64,000 nucleotides of DNA from Flavobacterium soyae (GTDB lineage Bacteria; Bacteroidota; Bacteroidia; Flavobacteriales; Flavobacteriaceae): positions 34,855 through 98,854 of the forward strand of contig NZ_JAJQXA010000017.1 of NCBI RefSeq assembly GCF_021245985.1, given 5' to 3'. The notes beneath the pieces were generated by a model that saw only the letters and a program-made list of their open reading frames with translations, made no database searches and had not been told where the DNA came from. Shown in pieces: positions 6,393-15,734 of this stretch; position 1 is the stretch's first letter; every line of letters begins with the position of its first letter. Made by a program: the position numbers and the translations under genes.

Positions 6393-8786
6393 TTAAGACC
6401 CACACATTTCACAATCTTCAGGATCTGCAGCTTGTGCTTTTAAAAGCATTGCTTTGTAATCTTCAACGCTGATAGATTCTGTTTCTGCAACTAATGATGG
6501 TGCTGTTTCTTCTTTTTTATCGTTGTTTAATGTGAATTTAATCGCATCTACAGCCGCTTTTGTTCTTAAGTAATACATTCCTGTTTTTAAACCAGACTGC
6601 CAAGCGTAAAAGTGCATTGACGTAAGTTTAGAATAGTTGGCATCCTGCATGAACAAGTTCAACGATTGTGACTGGTCAATGAAATAACCTCTTTGACGAG
6701 ACATATCGATAATATCTTTCATCGACATTTCCCAAACTGTTTTGTATAATTCTTTTAAGTCTTGTGGGATAATATCAATATTTTGAACAGATCCGTTATG
6801 ACGCATAATTTCTTGTTTCAACGTTTCATTCCATAAACCTAATTTTACTAAATCTTCTAGTAAGTGTTTGTTTACTACGATGAACTCTCCAGACAACACA
6901 CGACGTGTGTAAATGTTTGACGTATATGGTTCGAAAGCTTCGTTGTTTCCAAGAATTTGTGAAGTCGATGCTGTTGGCATTGGCGCCACTAATAATGAGT
7001 TACGAACTCCATGTTCCATAACTTCTTTTCTTAATGAAGCCCAGTCCCAACGGCCTGATAATTCTTCATCTTTCATTCCCCACATATTGTGTTGGAATTC
7101 TCCTTGTGACATTGGAGAACCTTCAAAAGTTGAATATGGTCCTTCTTCTTTTGCCATTTCCATAGAAGCGGTTACAGCAGCAAAGTATAGTGTTTCGAAA
7201 ATCTCCTGGTTTAATTTTTTAGCCTCATCACTAGTAAACGGCATACGCAGCATAATGAAAGCATCTGCTAAACCTTGCACCCCTAAACCTACCGGACGGT
7301 GACGCATATTAGAGTTTTCTGCTTCTTTTACTGGATAGTAATTTCTGTCGATTACCTTGTTCAGGTTACGAGTTACACGTTTTGTAACATTGTAAAGCGC
7401 TTCGTGATCGAATTTTCCGTTTTCAATAAACATTGGTAACGAAATAGAAGCCAGGTTACAAACCGCAATTTCATCTTTAGAAGTAAACTCCATAATCTCT
7501 GTACACAAGTTAGAAGAACGAATTGTTCCTAAATTCTTATGGTTCGATTTACGGTTTGCTGCATCTTTGTACAACATATATGGTGTTCCGGTTTCGATTT
7601 GTGATTCAAGGATTTTCTCCCATAATTCACGAGCACGGATTGTTTTTCTTCCTTTTCCTCTAAATTCGTAATCTGTATATAATGCTTCGAATTCATCTCC
7701 GTAAACATCATATAATCCCGGGCATTCATTAGGGCACATTAAAGTCCACGTTGAATCTTCCTGAACACGTTTCATGAATAAATCTGAAGTCCACATAGCG
7801 AAGAATAAATCTCTTGCACGCATTTCTTCTTTTCCTGTATTTTTCTTTAAATCTAAGAAATCAAAGATATCAGCATGCCAGGTTTCGATATAAATCGCAA
7901 AACTTCCCTTACGTTTTCCACCACCTTGATCTACGTAACGAGCAGTATCGTTAAATACTCTCAACATCGGAACAATTCCGTTTGAAGTTCCGTTTGTACC
8001 ACGAATGTAAGATCCTGTTGCACGAACGTTATGAATAGAAAGCCCAATTCCTCCCGCTGACTGCGAGATTTTTGCTGTTTGTTTTAATGTATCGTAAATA
8101 CCATCAATACTATCATCCTGCATTGCCAAAAGGAAACAAGAAGACATTTGCGGTTTTGGAGTTCCTGCATTGAACAACGTTGGCGTTGCGTGCGTAAAGA
8201 ACTTTTTAGACATTAAATCATAAGTTTCAATAACTGATTTTAAATCGTCTAAGTGAATACCAACAGAAACACGCATTAACATGTGCTGCGGGCGCTCTAC
8301 GATTTTTCCGTTTATTTTAAGAAGATAAGAACGCTCTAAGGTTTTAAACCCAAAGTAATCGTAATTAAAATCTCTTGTATAAATGATGTGAGAATCTAAA
8401 AAAGCAGCATTTTCCTGAATCACTTTAAATACGTCATCAGCAATTAATGGTGCTTCCTGACCATTTCTTGGGTTTACGTAGTGATACATATCTTTCATCG
8501 TTTCAGAGAAAGATTTTTTTGTATTTGAATGTAAATTTGAAATTGCCACACGAGCTGCCAATTGTGCATAATCTGGATGTGCAATCGTCATAGATGCCGC
8601 AGTTTCTGCAGCTAGATTATCCAATTCAGAAGTAGATACCCCATCATACAATCCTTCGATAACTCTCATTGCTACCTTAACCGGATCTACAAGCTCATTC
8701 AGGCCGTAACACAATTTTTTTATTCTTTCTGTAATCTTATCAAACATTACAGGCTCTCTGTGTCCATCTCTTTTTACTACATACAT
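6393..8786 (-). CDS. nrdA: Ribonucleoside-diphosphate reductase, alpha subunit (class Ia)
   Basis: It reduces ribonucleotides to deoxyribonucleotides with NrdB. The 797 residues include an N-terminal ATP-cone (VVKRDGHREPVMFDKITERI) for allosteric activity control, the active-site Cys in QMSSCFLL, the NLCTEI motif carrying the radical Cys and Glu, the partner Cys in AVCNLASISL, the radical-transfer tyrosines in GMYYLRTKA, and the redox pair CEMC at the C-terminus. Full length is present. It lies 265 bp after nrdB on the same strand; the gap carries no gene. Confidence 0.97.
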   Translation of the reverse strand: MYVVKRDGHREPVMFDKITERIKKLCYGLNELVDPVKVAMRVIEGLYDGVSTSELDNLAAETAASMTIAHPDYAQLAARVAISNLHSNTKKSFSETMKDMYHYVNPRNGQEAPLIADDVFKVIQENAAFLDSHIIYTRDFNYDYFGFKTLERSYLLKINGKIVERPQHMLMRVSVGIHLDDLKSVIETYDLMSKKFFTHATPTLFNAGTPKPQMSSCFLLAMQDDSIDGIYDTLKQTAKISQSAGGIGLSIHNVRATGSYIRGTNGTSNGIVPMLRVFNDTARYVDQGGGKRKGSFAIYIETWHADIFDFLDLKKNTGKEEMRARDLFFAMWTSDLFMKRVQEDSTWTLMCPNECPGLYDVYGDEFEALYTDYEFRGKGRKTIRARELWEKILESQIETGTPYMLYKDAANRKSNHKNLGTIRSSNLCTEIMEFTSKDEIAVCNLASISLPMFIENGKFDHEALYNVTKRVTRNLNKVIDRNYYPVKEAENSNMRHRPVGLGVQGLADAFIMLRMPFTSDEAKKLNQEIFETLYFAAVTASMEMAKEEGPYSTFEGSPMSQGEFQHNMWGMKDEELSGRWDWASLRKEVMEHGVRNSLLVAPMPTASTSQILGNNEAFEPYTSNIYTRRVLSGEFIVVNKHLLEDLVKLGLWNETLKQEIMRHNGSVQNIDIIPQDLKELYKTVWEMSMKDIIDMSRQRGYFIDQSQSLNLFMQDANYSKLTSMHFYAWQSGLKTGMYYLRTKAAVDAIKFTLNNDKKEETAPSLVAETESISVEDYKAMLLKAQAADPEDCEMCGS

Positions 8787-9051
8787 AAGCTTACTTTTTT
8801 AGTTATTGAATAAATGAAAGTAACTAGAAAACGAATTCCAGTACTTAAACATTGCGTGTTTTTAAATTATTTTTCGAGAATTACAGAATTCTCAATAGTT
8901 GTCCTTTCCCAATTTGAATATCAAACCGAAAAGCCGTTAAAATTGCTATTAAACCTCCGATTTGGGTGATAGAGATTTAACCTAAAATGTTCTGTAAAAA
9001 TTAATCCAGGCTTTAGATAAAATTATCCCGAATTAAAAAAATGCTGTTGTT

Positions 9052-10029
9052 CTAAAAATCTGCGTCAAATGAAATTTTTTGAGCATCGCTGTCTGTGTTC
9101 ATTACTCCAGATTTTTGATACTCGGCAACACGTTTTTCAAAGAAATTAGTTTTTCCCTGAAGCGAAATCATGTCCATGAAATCGAATGGATTTGCAGATC
9201 CGTATACACGCTCGCATCCTAATTCAACCAAAAGTCTATCTGCGACGAACTCCAGGTACTGTGTCATTAAACCTGCATTCATTCCAATTAAACTTACCGG
9301 AAGAGATTCTGTTACAAACTGTCTTTCGATATCCAGTGCATCAACAATAATTTCTTTGATTCTGTCTTTTGGCACTTTATTTACCAAATGGTGATTGTGC
9401 AGGTGAACTGCAAAATCACAATGTACGCCTTCGTCACGAGAAATCAACTCATTAGAAAAAGTTAAACCTGGCATTAAGCCGCGTTTTTTCAACCAATAAA
9501 TTGAACAGAAAGCACCTGAAAAAAAGATTCCTTCAACAGCGGCAAAAGCAATAAGTCTTTCAGCAAACGAATCAGATTCGATCCATTTTAAAGCCCATTC
9601 TGCTTTCTTAGCAATTGCCGGGAAAACTTCTAATGCATTAAACAACTCAGCTTTTTCTGCTTCATCTTTTACGTAAGTGTCAATTAATAAAGAATACGTT
9701 TCACTGTGAATGTTTTCCATCATAATTTGGAAACCATAGAAAAACTTCGCTTCAGCATATTGAACTTCGTTTACAAAGTTCTCAGCTAGGTTTTCATTTA
9801 CGATTCCGTCAGAAGCAGCAAAGAATGCTAAAATGTGTTTAATGAAATATCTTTCGTCGTCATTAAGTTTATTATTCCAATCTGTCAAGTCCTGGTGCAA
9901 ATCGATTTCTTCAGCAGTCCAAAAACTAGCTTCCATTTTTTTATACCATTCCCAAATATCATGATGTTTGATAGGAAAAATAACGAAACGATTTTTATTT
10001 TCTTGTAAGATTGGCTCTACTTGCGACAT
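9052..10029 (-). CDS. nrdB: Ribonucleoside-diphosphate reductase, beta subunit (class Ia)
   Basis: This 325-residue ferritin-like protein holds the di-iron/tyrosyl radical cofactor. Visible ligands include the Glu and His of FQIMMENIHSETYSLLIDTY, with the radical Tyr in that stretch, as in eukaryote-type R2 proteins, and RDEGVHCDFAVHLH near residue 220. ATG 10029 (MSQVEPIL) was chosen over an in-frame start 18 codons upstream, since family alignment begins near QENKNRFVIFPI. It is transcribed ahead of nrdA. Confidence 0.96.
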   Translation of the reverse strand: MSQVEPILQENKNRFVIFPIKHHDIWEWYKKMEASFWTAEEIDLHQDLTDWNNKLNDDERYFIKHILAFFAASDGIVNENLAENFVNEVQYAEAKFFYGFQIMMENIHSETYSLLIDTYVKDEAEKAELFNALEVFPAIAKKAEWALKWIESDSFAERLIAFAAVEGIFFSGAFCSIYWLKKRGLMPGLTFSNELISRDEGVHCDFAVHLHNHHLVNKVPKDRIKEIIVDALDIERQFVTESLPVSLIGMNAGLMTQYLEFVADRLLVELGCERVYGSANPFDFMDMISLQGKTNFFEKRVAEYQKSGVMNTDSDAQKISFDADF

Positions 10030-10366
10030 GACAAAATTTGTTAAATTTTTATACTGAAACTTTACTAATTCAGTAGACCACAAAGATTGTCAATTATCGC
10101 TAAAAATGAAAGTCAAACTTATTCACAATTTGCTGTAGTTTTTAACAAAGGTTAAAATTTGAAACATTTTTCATACAATAATTAATTTATTGTAAATGAA
10201 CACATTAAACACATCGATTACACCTTGAAGCCCCGTAAAATATAGACTTTTAAATATAAAAAGCAAGAAATTTTAAATTGTTTTAAAAAGTTTTTTTTGA
10301 GTTAAAACTTTATTTTTTTGAGCTAAAACAAGACCCGTCAAAAGAGTATTTAATACACCTCATATT
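10030..10366. other. Upstream region of nrdB, with a possible -7 element
   Basis: No gene is seen. On the reverse strand TAAGTTTG at 10114-10121 matches TAnnTTTG exactly about 85 nt before the nrdB ATG; the nearest -33 TTG (10146-10148) is 24 nt away, longer than usual. The rest is AT-rich sequence after the DUF3109 gene. Confidence 0.45.
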
Positions 10367-10936
10367 TTAAGAATTTTTAAGTTCCTGAGCCACCTTTTCA
10401 AGTTCTAAATACCAGTCTTCACCAAAACGACGAATCAAAGCTTCTTTCACAAATTTATAAACCGGAACTTCTAATTCTTTTCCTAAAGAACAAGCATCAT
10501 CGCAAATATCCCATTTGTCATAATTTACCGCTGCAAATTCTGTGAAGTCTTTTACACGAATTGGATACAAATGACAAGAAACCGGTTTTTTCCAATCTAC
10601 GATTCCTTCATTATAAGCTTGCTCGATTCCGCAAAGCGCGGTTTTTCCATCAAAAATTACGTAAGCACAATCTTTATTATCGATAAGCGGCGTTTCAAGA
10701 TCGCCGTCGGTTCCTTTTACCCAGGTTCCCTGCGCTTCGATCGCTGCAATTCCTTCTTTTCTTAAAAAAGGTTTTACTTTTGGATAAATTTCTTCTAAGA
10801 TTTTAGTTTCAGCCTCATTCAAAGGCGCGCCCGCATCTCCATCAACACAACAAGCCCCCTTACAAGCTGACAAGTTGCACACAAATTCTTTTTCCAAAAT
10901 ATCTTCTGAAATAATAGTTTTTCCTAACTGAAACAT
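10367..10936 (-). CDS. DUF3109 family cysteine-rich protein
   Basis: The 189-residue protein has the family's signature CNLSACKGACCVDGDAGAPL near residue 20, then further Cys in KDCAYV, TALCGI, VSCHLYPIR and DICDDACSLG. These clusters suggest metal or Fe-S binding, but the biochemical role is unknown. ATG 10936 (MFQLGKTII) is preferred to an upstream in-frame start because the known family begins there. No signal peptide. It is a single gene. Confidence 0.85.
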   Translation of the reverse strand: MFQLGKTIISEDILEKEFVCNLSACKGACCVDGDAGAPLNEAETKILEEIYPKVKPFLRKEGIAAIEAQGTWVKGTDGDLETPLIDNKDCAYVIFDGKTALCGIEQAYNEGIVDWKKPVSCHLYPIRVKDFTEFAAVNYDKWDICDDACSLGKELEVPVYKFVKEALIRRFGEDWYLELEKVAQELKNS

Positions 10937-11010
10937 GATAATAAAATACGCTAAATTTATAAAGTGCAAAGATAGTCAAAGAAAACAGATATATTTTTAT
11001 TCTTTTTTTT

Positions 11011-11121
11011 CACGCAGATTTGGCAGATTTAAGCAGATAATAAAGATTTATTTAAAAATAAAGTAAATCTTAACCATCAGCAAAAAATTAAAAATCTGCT
11101 CAAATCTGCCAAATCTGCGTG
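11011..11121. repeat. Long inverted repeat CACGCAGATTTGGCAGATTT
   Basis: A 28-nt arm at 11011-11038 matches its mirror at 11094-11121 at 27 of 28 positions, around a 55-nt AT-rich loop. It fills the divergent gap of 380 bp between the DUF3109 gene and marC. Related words (AATCTGCGTG) occur at 26153-26165 and 36515. Confidence 0.8.
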
Positions 11122-11275
11122 AAAATTTTTTATACGATCCAAAAAAAATCATTTGAGCTGCCTTTGAATTAGCAATTTAAATCATCAATTGTTATAAATA
11201 TCACTTTTTTAGCTACTGAAACGTGTTTTTATAACAAAAATGAATTATACCGAAAAAACACCTAATTTTATTAAC

Positions 11276-11283
11276 TACTTTTG
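11276..11283 (+). promoter_or_regulatory. Probable -7 element of marC
   Basis: TACTTTTG fits TAnnTTTG exactly, 33 nt before the marC ATG. No -33 TTG is visible at the usual distance. Confidence 0.45.
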
Positions 11284-11316
11284 CAGCAGTTTTTAAACCC
11301 TTAAAATCAAAGCGAT

Positions 11317-11895
11317 ATGTTAGAAATAGACTTTAAAGAAATCATTACAGTAAGCATGGTACTTTTTGCCGTGATTGATATTGTAGGTTCAATTCCCATT
11401 ATCGTGAACTTAAGAGCAAAAGTGGGACACATTGAATCTGAAAAAGCTTCGATAGTTGCCGGAGCCATTATGATTGTTTTTCTTTTTGTTGGAGAGGGGT
11501 TATTGAACCTTATTGGTATCGATGTGCATTCGTTTGCTGTTGCCGGTTCTTTTGTGTTATTTTTTCTGGCTTTAGAAATGATTTTAGGAATCCGTATTTA
11601 TCGTGACGAAGAACCAGGGTCTGCTTCTATTGTTCCATTGGCTTTTCCATTAATCGCCGGAGCGGGAACTATGACCACTTTACTTTCGCTTAGATCTCAG
11701 TTTCATACTATTAATATAATCATTGCGATTTTACTAAATATTATATTAGTTTATGTCGTTTTGAAATCATCAAAAAAGATCGAAAATTTACTAGGAGAAA
11801 ACGGACTTGGCGTGGTCCGCAAGACATTTGGAGTAATACTTTTAGCAATAGCTGTTAAATTATTCGCTGCTAATGTTAAAGGTTTGTTTGTCTAA
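11317..11895 (+). CDS. marC: MarC family integral membrane protein
   Basis: This 192-residue protein with about six membrane helices shows MarC features: a first helix with FAVIDIVGSIPI, RIYRDEEPGSASIVPLAFPLIAGAG in the middle and GVVRKTFGVILLAIAVKLF at the end. The family was once linked to antibiotic resistance but its transported substrate is not established. It lies alone, with its own promoter-like element. Confidence 0.88.
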   Translation: MLEIDFKEIITVSMVLFAVIDIVGSIPIIVNLRAKVGHIESEKASIVAGAIMIVFLFVGEGLLNLIGIDVHSFAVAGSFVLFFLALEMILGIRIYRDEEPGSASIVPLAFPLIAGAGTMTTLLSLRSQFHTINIIIAILLNIILVYVVLKSSKKIENLLGENGLGVVRKTFGVILLAIAVKLFAANVKGLFV

Positions 11896-12000
11896 GATTT
11901 ATTTTTATACTTTTACCCCCACTAAATTTATAAAATACAACTTTAAGACATTTTTTATTAGAGTTTTACTTTGATATTTTTATACAAACAAACAACCAAT

Positions 12001-12201
12001 ATGAAAATCTTCACTTCAATCTTAGTACTTTTAGCATTAGCTTTAATTGTTTTTAATATTACGCTATTAGACTTTACAAACCCGTTTCAGGGAGATAGTA
12101 TGGTAGCTTTTATTGGAATCGCAGCTTCGTTTTGCGCCGTGTTGATTCTTTTGATTTTTAGAATTTCAAAAAGAATTGAAGAAAAAACAAACGGTCGATA
12201 A
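12001..12201 (+). CDS. Small two-helix membrane protein, 66 aa
   Basis: The start at ATG 12001 gives MKIFTSILVLLALALIVFNI, a first membrane helix, and a second at about residues 34-53 (MVAFIGIAASFCAVLILLIF), ending in a charged tail (RISKRIEEKTNGR). I do not recognise the function. It ends 3 bp before the FAD-dependent protein, so the two are almost certainly co-translated. Confidence 0.7.
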   Translation: MKIFTSILVLLALALIVFNITLLDFTNPFQGDSMVAFIGIAASFCAVLILLIFRISKRIEEKTNGR

Positions 12202-12204
12202 TAT

Positions 12205-12810
12205 ATGTTTGACGTTTTAATTATCGGCGGGGGCGTATCAGGCATATCTTGTGCCTTAGTTTTAGGTTCTGCCAAAAACAAAGCTTTTGCTACCGACAAA
12301 AAAATCGGAATTTTTACTCATCAGAAAAACTCTTCTTTGCAAGAGGCAGTTTTCTACAATGCTTATGGGATTACTCCAGGCAAATTAGGTTCTGAATTAC
12401 TAGCAGAAAGTACAGCGAATTTAGCCGCAGCCTATCCACATATTGAACAAATTGCAAATGAAAAAGTAATAAAAGTTGAAGGTTCTTTTCCTTCATTTAC
12501 TGTTATTACAAACAAAAGCTCATATAAAACAAAAAGTATTGTTGTTGGAATTGGTTCTGCTAATACATTTGATATCGAAGGTTTAACACAATATATTGAA
12601 CCTCACAAAAAAACACTTCCGGAAAAACAGCGTATTCAGCTTAAAAATGAAGATCATAAAGTTGCTGACGGCATTTATGTTATTGGAACTTTAGCCGGCT
12701 GGAGAAGCCAATTGGCCATTGCAGCAGGAAGCGGTGCTGCCGTTGCCACAGATATTCTGACTTTATGGAATAACGGAACACAAACTCATGCTCACGACAG
12801 CATTCGATAA
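12205..12810 (+). CDS. Short FAD/NAD(P)-dependent oxidoreductase (thioredoxin reductase-like fold)
   Basis: The 201-residue protein opens with an FAD-binding Rossmann motif (FDVLIIGGGVSGISCALVLG) and ends with the second FAD motif seen in TrxB relatives (GIYVIGTLAGWRSQLAIAAG, where TrxB has GxFAAGD). It lacks the separate NAD(P)-binding domain and the redox CxxC pair of thioredoxin reductases, and is about two thirds of their length. Its reaction is therefore unclear; a flavin sensor or a protein that takes electrons from a partner is possible. It follows a two-helix membrane protein by 3 bp. Confidence 0.78.
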   Translation: MFDVLIIGGGVSGISCALVLGSAKNKAFATDKKIGIFTHQKNSSLQEAVFYNAYGITPGKLGSELLAESTANLAAAYPHIEQIANEKVIKVEGSFPSFTVITNKSSYKTKSIVVGIGSANTFDIEGLTQYIEPHKKTLPEKQRIQLKNEDHKVADGIYVIGTLAGWRSQLAIAAGSGAAVATDILTLWNNGTQTHAHDSIR

Positions 12811-12827
12811 GATTATATAAAATTATT

Positions 12828-12903
12828 AAACCATATAAGTTATATAAGTTCATATTATACTTTGCGTATAGAATTAAATGAACTTATATAACTTATATGG
12901 TTT
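12828..12903. repeat. Perfect 26-bp inverted repeat
   Basis: AAACCATATAAGTTATATAA (left arm 12828-12853) is mirrored without mismatch at 12878-12903 around a 24-nt loop, followed by T-rich sequence on both sides. It lies between convergent genes and may serve as a shared terminator. It uses the same AACCATATAAG word as 173-365. Confidence 0.85.
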
Positions 12904-12926
12904 ATTTTTTATTTGTTTTTGGTTTT

Positions 12927-13244
12927 TTATTTCACCGAAACAATCTGGGTTACTTTAATATGGTTTTCGTCATCGGTTTTCCAGATTTCTCCTTTTAGTG
13001 ACACTACATCTCCTATTTTTAATTGTTTATAATTTTGCGGTCCGCCAACGTTTACGATGCTGATTGTTGCAAAATATACTTCTTTTATATCTGTAGTAAT
13101 TTTTGCAGTATAACCGTCTTTTCCTGATTCTATTGATTCTACTTTTCCTGAAACTGCACTATTAGTATTATTTTTCATAGTTGTACAAGAGATTACAAAA
13201 ATCATTAAAACGACAAGGAAACTTATACTTTTTAGATTTTTCAT
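12927..13244 (-). CDS. Small lipoprotein, OB-fold-like
   Basis: From ATG 13244 the product is 105 residues with a lipoprotein signal (MKNLKSISFLVVLMIFVISC, lipobox Cys at about 20). The mature part alternates strands (SGKVESIESGKDGYTAKITT; IGDVVSLKGEIWK) as in small OB-fold proteins. Function unknown. A start 7 codons upstream is open but would put charged residues before the signal peptide. Confidence 0.68.
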   Translation of the reverse strand: MKNLKSISFLVVLMIFVISCTTMKNNTNSAVSGKVESIESGKDGYTAKITTDIKEVYFATISIVNVGGPQNYKQLKIGDVVSLKGEIWKTDDENHIKVTQIVSVK

Positions 13245-13336
13245 ATTTTGAGATTTTAACCGCAATCGCGAAGCCGTCGGGAGCTAAGAATTGCGTAAGG
13301 TTCGCTAAGTTTTGTTTTATAATTCCTTTTCAGGAT

Positions 13337-13702
13337 TTATACCAGCTGAACACAGCTACCGGCAATAACTTTTAAATGTCCATCAAATTGTTTCCAGACT
13401 CTTATGTATTTAAAAACACCATTAATGGGATTATTATCATAAGTTCCATTTAATGAAACCGAAACGGTAACTACTGCCAAATTATCTATAATATTTACAA
13501 TTTGATCTGAAGCTTCGAGAGAATCAATTTTCATTTTACCTGAACGATAGGAATTCAAATCAAACTCTTTTGTGATGGTTTGTCCATCTGGCAGATTGAA
13601 CAGTAAATCATCGTGAAGGATTTGTTCTAAAACAGAAACATCTGCATTTTTAACAGCGGTTAAAAGTTTAATTTCGGCATTCACGATTAGATCTTTTTCC
13701 AT
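13337..13702 (-). CDS. NTF2-like / DUF4440-type protein
   Basis: This 121-residue cytoplasmic protein has the SnoaL/NTF2-like cone-fold pattern: an N-terminal helix (NAEIKLLTAVKNADVSVLEQ), then HDDLLFNLPDG, and strands ending VWKQFDGHLKVIAGSCVQL. ATG 13702 was used; a GTG one codon upstream is possible. Such proteins range from enzymes to ligand carriers, so no function is assigned. It follows the S41 protease by 18 bp on the same strand. Confidence 0.72.
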   Translation of the reverse strand: MEKDLIVNAEIKLLTAVKNADVSVLEQILHDDLLFNLPDGQTITKEFDLNSYRSGKMKIDSLEASDQIVNIIDNLAVVTVSVSLNGTYDNNPINGVFKYIRVWKQFDGHLKVIAGSCVQLV

Positions 13703-13720
13703 CACATTAGAATTTAAAGA

Positions 13721-15298
13721 TTACTTCTTTTGGTTCAAAATTGTTTTTATCATGGCATCGTCTTTTAAAATAACATCATAATAATACATTTCGCCATACA
13801 ATTGACGGGCAAATTCTGCAGTGATATATCGGTTTACCAATGCTTTGGTTTTGTCTAATTTTAGATCTAAACCTGTCATTAAAATATAGTTTTTAAACTT
13901 TTTGAAATAAGCATCAGAACTTTTCATTTTTTCTAAAAACGCAGCAAAATTAAGTCCTGCAAAAGCATTTCGGTTTTTATCTAATTCTTCAAAAACAAAA
14001 TGACCAACGATTCCGGTTTGAAGTAAATAAGCAACATTTTCGTTTCCGTGCTCTGCCTCCATCGGAACAAAAACATCCGGAACGATTCCGCCGCCGCCGT
14101 AAACGATTTTACCTTTTGGAGTTTTGAACTTTAAAGAATCGGCCACTTTTATACTGTCTTTTGCGTACAATTCGCCAGAATTTATTCTTGATTCAGATTC
14201 TTTAAAGTATTCTTCATTTCCTTTTTTATACGGTTTTTGAATTGATCTTCCGGTTGGTGTGTAATATCTCGCAACCGTCAAACGAACGGCAGATCCATCG
14301 TTAAAATCCATTTCGCGCTGTACTAAACCTTTTCCGAATGAACGACGCCCAACAATGGTTCCGCGATCGCTGTCCTGAATTGCTCCAGCCAGAATTTCAC
14401 TTGCAGATGCACTGTTTTCATTAATTAATACATATACTTTTCCGGTTTCAAAACTTCCGGCTTTTGTGGCGTATGTTTTTTCAGTCGTTCCGTTTTTATT
14501 TTTGGTAAAAACAATTAACTGTTTGTCTTTTAAAAATTCATCGGCAATGGCAATCGCCTCTTCCATATAACCGCCGCCATTATCGCGAAGATCTATTACA
14601 AGCGACTGAATTCCTTTTTGTTTTAAACGTGTTAAACCTGTTTTGAACTCATTAAAAGTGGTTTCGGCAAAACGATTGATTTTGATGTAACCTGTATTAT
14701 TTCCAATTAATAATGATGCATCGACACTTTTTATCGGAATAACATCTCTTTTAATTTTAAACTTCAGTTTCTTTTGTTCCGATTTTCTAAAAACGGTCAA
14801 TTCAATTTCAGAACCTTTGATTCCTTTTAATTTAGAAAACAAACTGTCAGATGGTAATCTTCTTCCATACAATTTAGTTTTTCCGGCATATAAAATCCTA
14901 TCGCCCGATTTTAATCCTGCTTTCGCAGAAGGCCCATTTTCGACTGGTTTTATAATCGCAACAGAATCTTTGTACATATAGAAATTGATCCCAATCCCAA
15001 CGAAATCACCTTTCATACTTTCGGCAACTTCGGCTTGTTCGCTTGGCGGAATATAAACAGAATGCGGATCTAATTTTGAGAGTATATTATCGACTGTAAG
15101 GTTTACAATCGAATCTGTGTTGACACTGTCAACATATTCAGTATTGATAAAATCAATCAGTTTATTCAGCTTGGTTTTGGAGTAATTTTTGGCCAAAAGC
15201 TGATCATCTGTAGAAGCGTTTGTTAAACTTCCCATTACGATTCCGAGAGCAAGAGTTGCCCCGATAATCATTGGCAGATATTTTGGGTTAAATTTCAT
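13721..15298 (-). CDS. S41 family C-terminal processing peptidase
   Basis: The 525-residue protease has an N-terminal membrane/signal segment (YLPMIIGATLALGIVMGSL), a PDZ domain (about 85-170, PSAKAGLKSGDRILYAG) and the S41 catalytic domain. The serine lies in NENSASASEILAGA and the lysine in GRRSFGKGLVQ, the Ser-Lys dyad of tail-specific proteases. It probably degrades or trims periplasmic proteins by their C-termini. Its ATG overlaps the dCMP deaminase stop by one base (TAATG), so they are translated in tandem. Confidence 0.93.
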   Translation of the reverse strand: MKFNPKYLPMIIGATLALGIVMGSLTNASTDDQLLAKNYSKTKLNKLIDFINTEYVDSVNTDSIVNLTVDNILSKLDPHSVYIPPSEQAEVAESMKGDFVGIGINFYMYKDSVAIIKPVENGPSAKAGLKSGDRILYAGKTKLYGRRLPSDSLFSKLKGIKGSEIELTVFRKSEQKKLKFKIKRDVIPIKSVDASLLIGNNTGYIKINRFAETTFNEFKTGLTRLKQKGIQSLVIDLRDNGGGYMEEAIAIADEFLKDKQLIVFTKNKNGTTEKTYATKAGSFETGKVYVLINENSASASEILAGAIQDSDRGTIVGRRSFGKGLVQREMDFNDGSAVRLTVARYYTPTGRSIQKPYKKGNEEYFKESESRINSGELYAKDSIKVADSLKFKTPKGKIVYGGGGIVPDVFVPMEAEHGNENVAYLLQTGIVGHFVFEELDKNRNAFAGLNFAAFLEKMKSSDAYFKKFKNYILMTGLDLKLDKTKALVNRYITAEFARQLYGEMYYYDVILKDDAMIKTILNQKK

Positions 15299-15729
15299 TA
15301 TTCTTCTAAAACAGGAATATGCTCTACTTCGATACCCGCTTTTATTAAAAACTGAATTCCCGAATCATCGCGATATCCATCTTTATACACCACTCTTTTT
15401 ATTCCGGATTGATGTATTAATTTACTGCATTCTTTGCAAGGTGAAAGCGTTATGTACAACGTTGCACCTTCACAAGACTGCGTTGATCTGGCTACTTTTA
15501 AGATTGCATTTGCCTCGGCGTGCAAAACATCCCAGCGAGTTAATCCTTCTTCATCTTCGCAGCAATTTTCAAATCCCGATGGCGTTCCGTTGTAGCCGTC
15601 AGAAATGATCATTCTGTCTTTTACGATAATGGCTCCAACTTGTTTTCGCTTGCAGTAGGATAATAAACTCCATTCTTTAGCAATTCGCAAATAAGCTTTA
15701 TCGTATTTATTTAATTTTTTTACTTCCAT
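15298..15729 (-). CDS. dCMP / cytidine deaminase family protein
   Basis: The 143-residue enzyme carries the zinc motifs HAEANAIL (about 77) and PCKEC (about 105) of the deoxycytidylate deaminase family, plus an extra Cys-rich loop (NGTPSGFENCCEDEEG) seen in dCMP deaminases. Likely role: dCMP to dUMP for dTTP synthesis. It lies 5 bp after a HupE-like gene and overlaps the protease gene by one base. Confidence 0.9.
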   Translation of the reverse strand: MEVKKLNKYDKAYLRIAKEWSLLSYCKRKQVGAIIVKDRMIISDGYNGTPSGFENCCEDEEGLTRWDVLHAEANAILKVARSTQSCEGATLYITLSPCKECSKLIHQSGIKRVVYKDGYRDDSGIQFLIKAGIEVEHIPVLEE

Positions 15730-15734
15730 TTATT

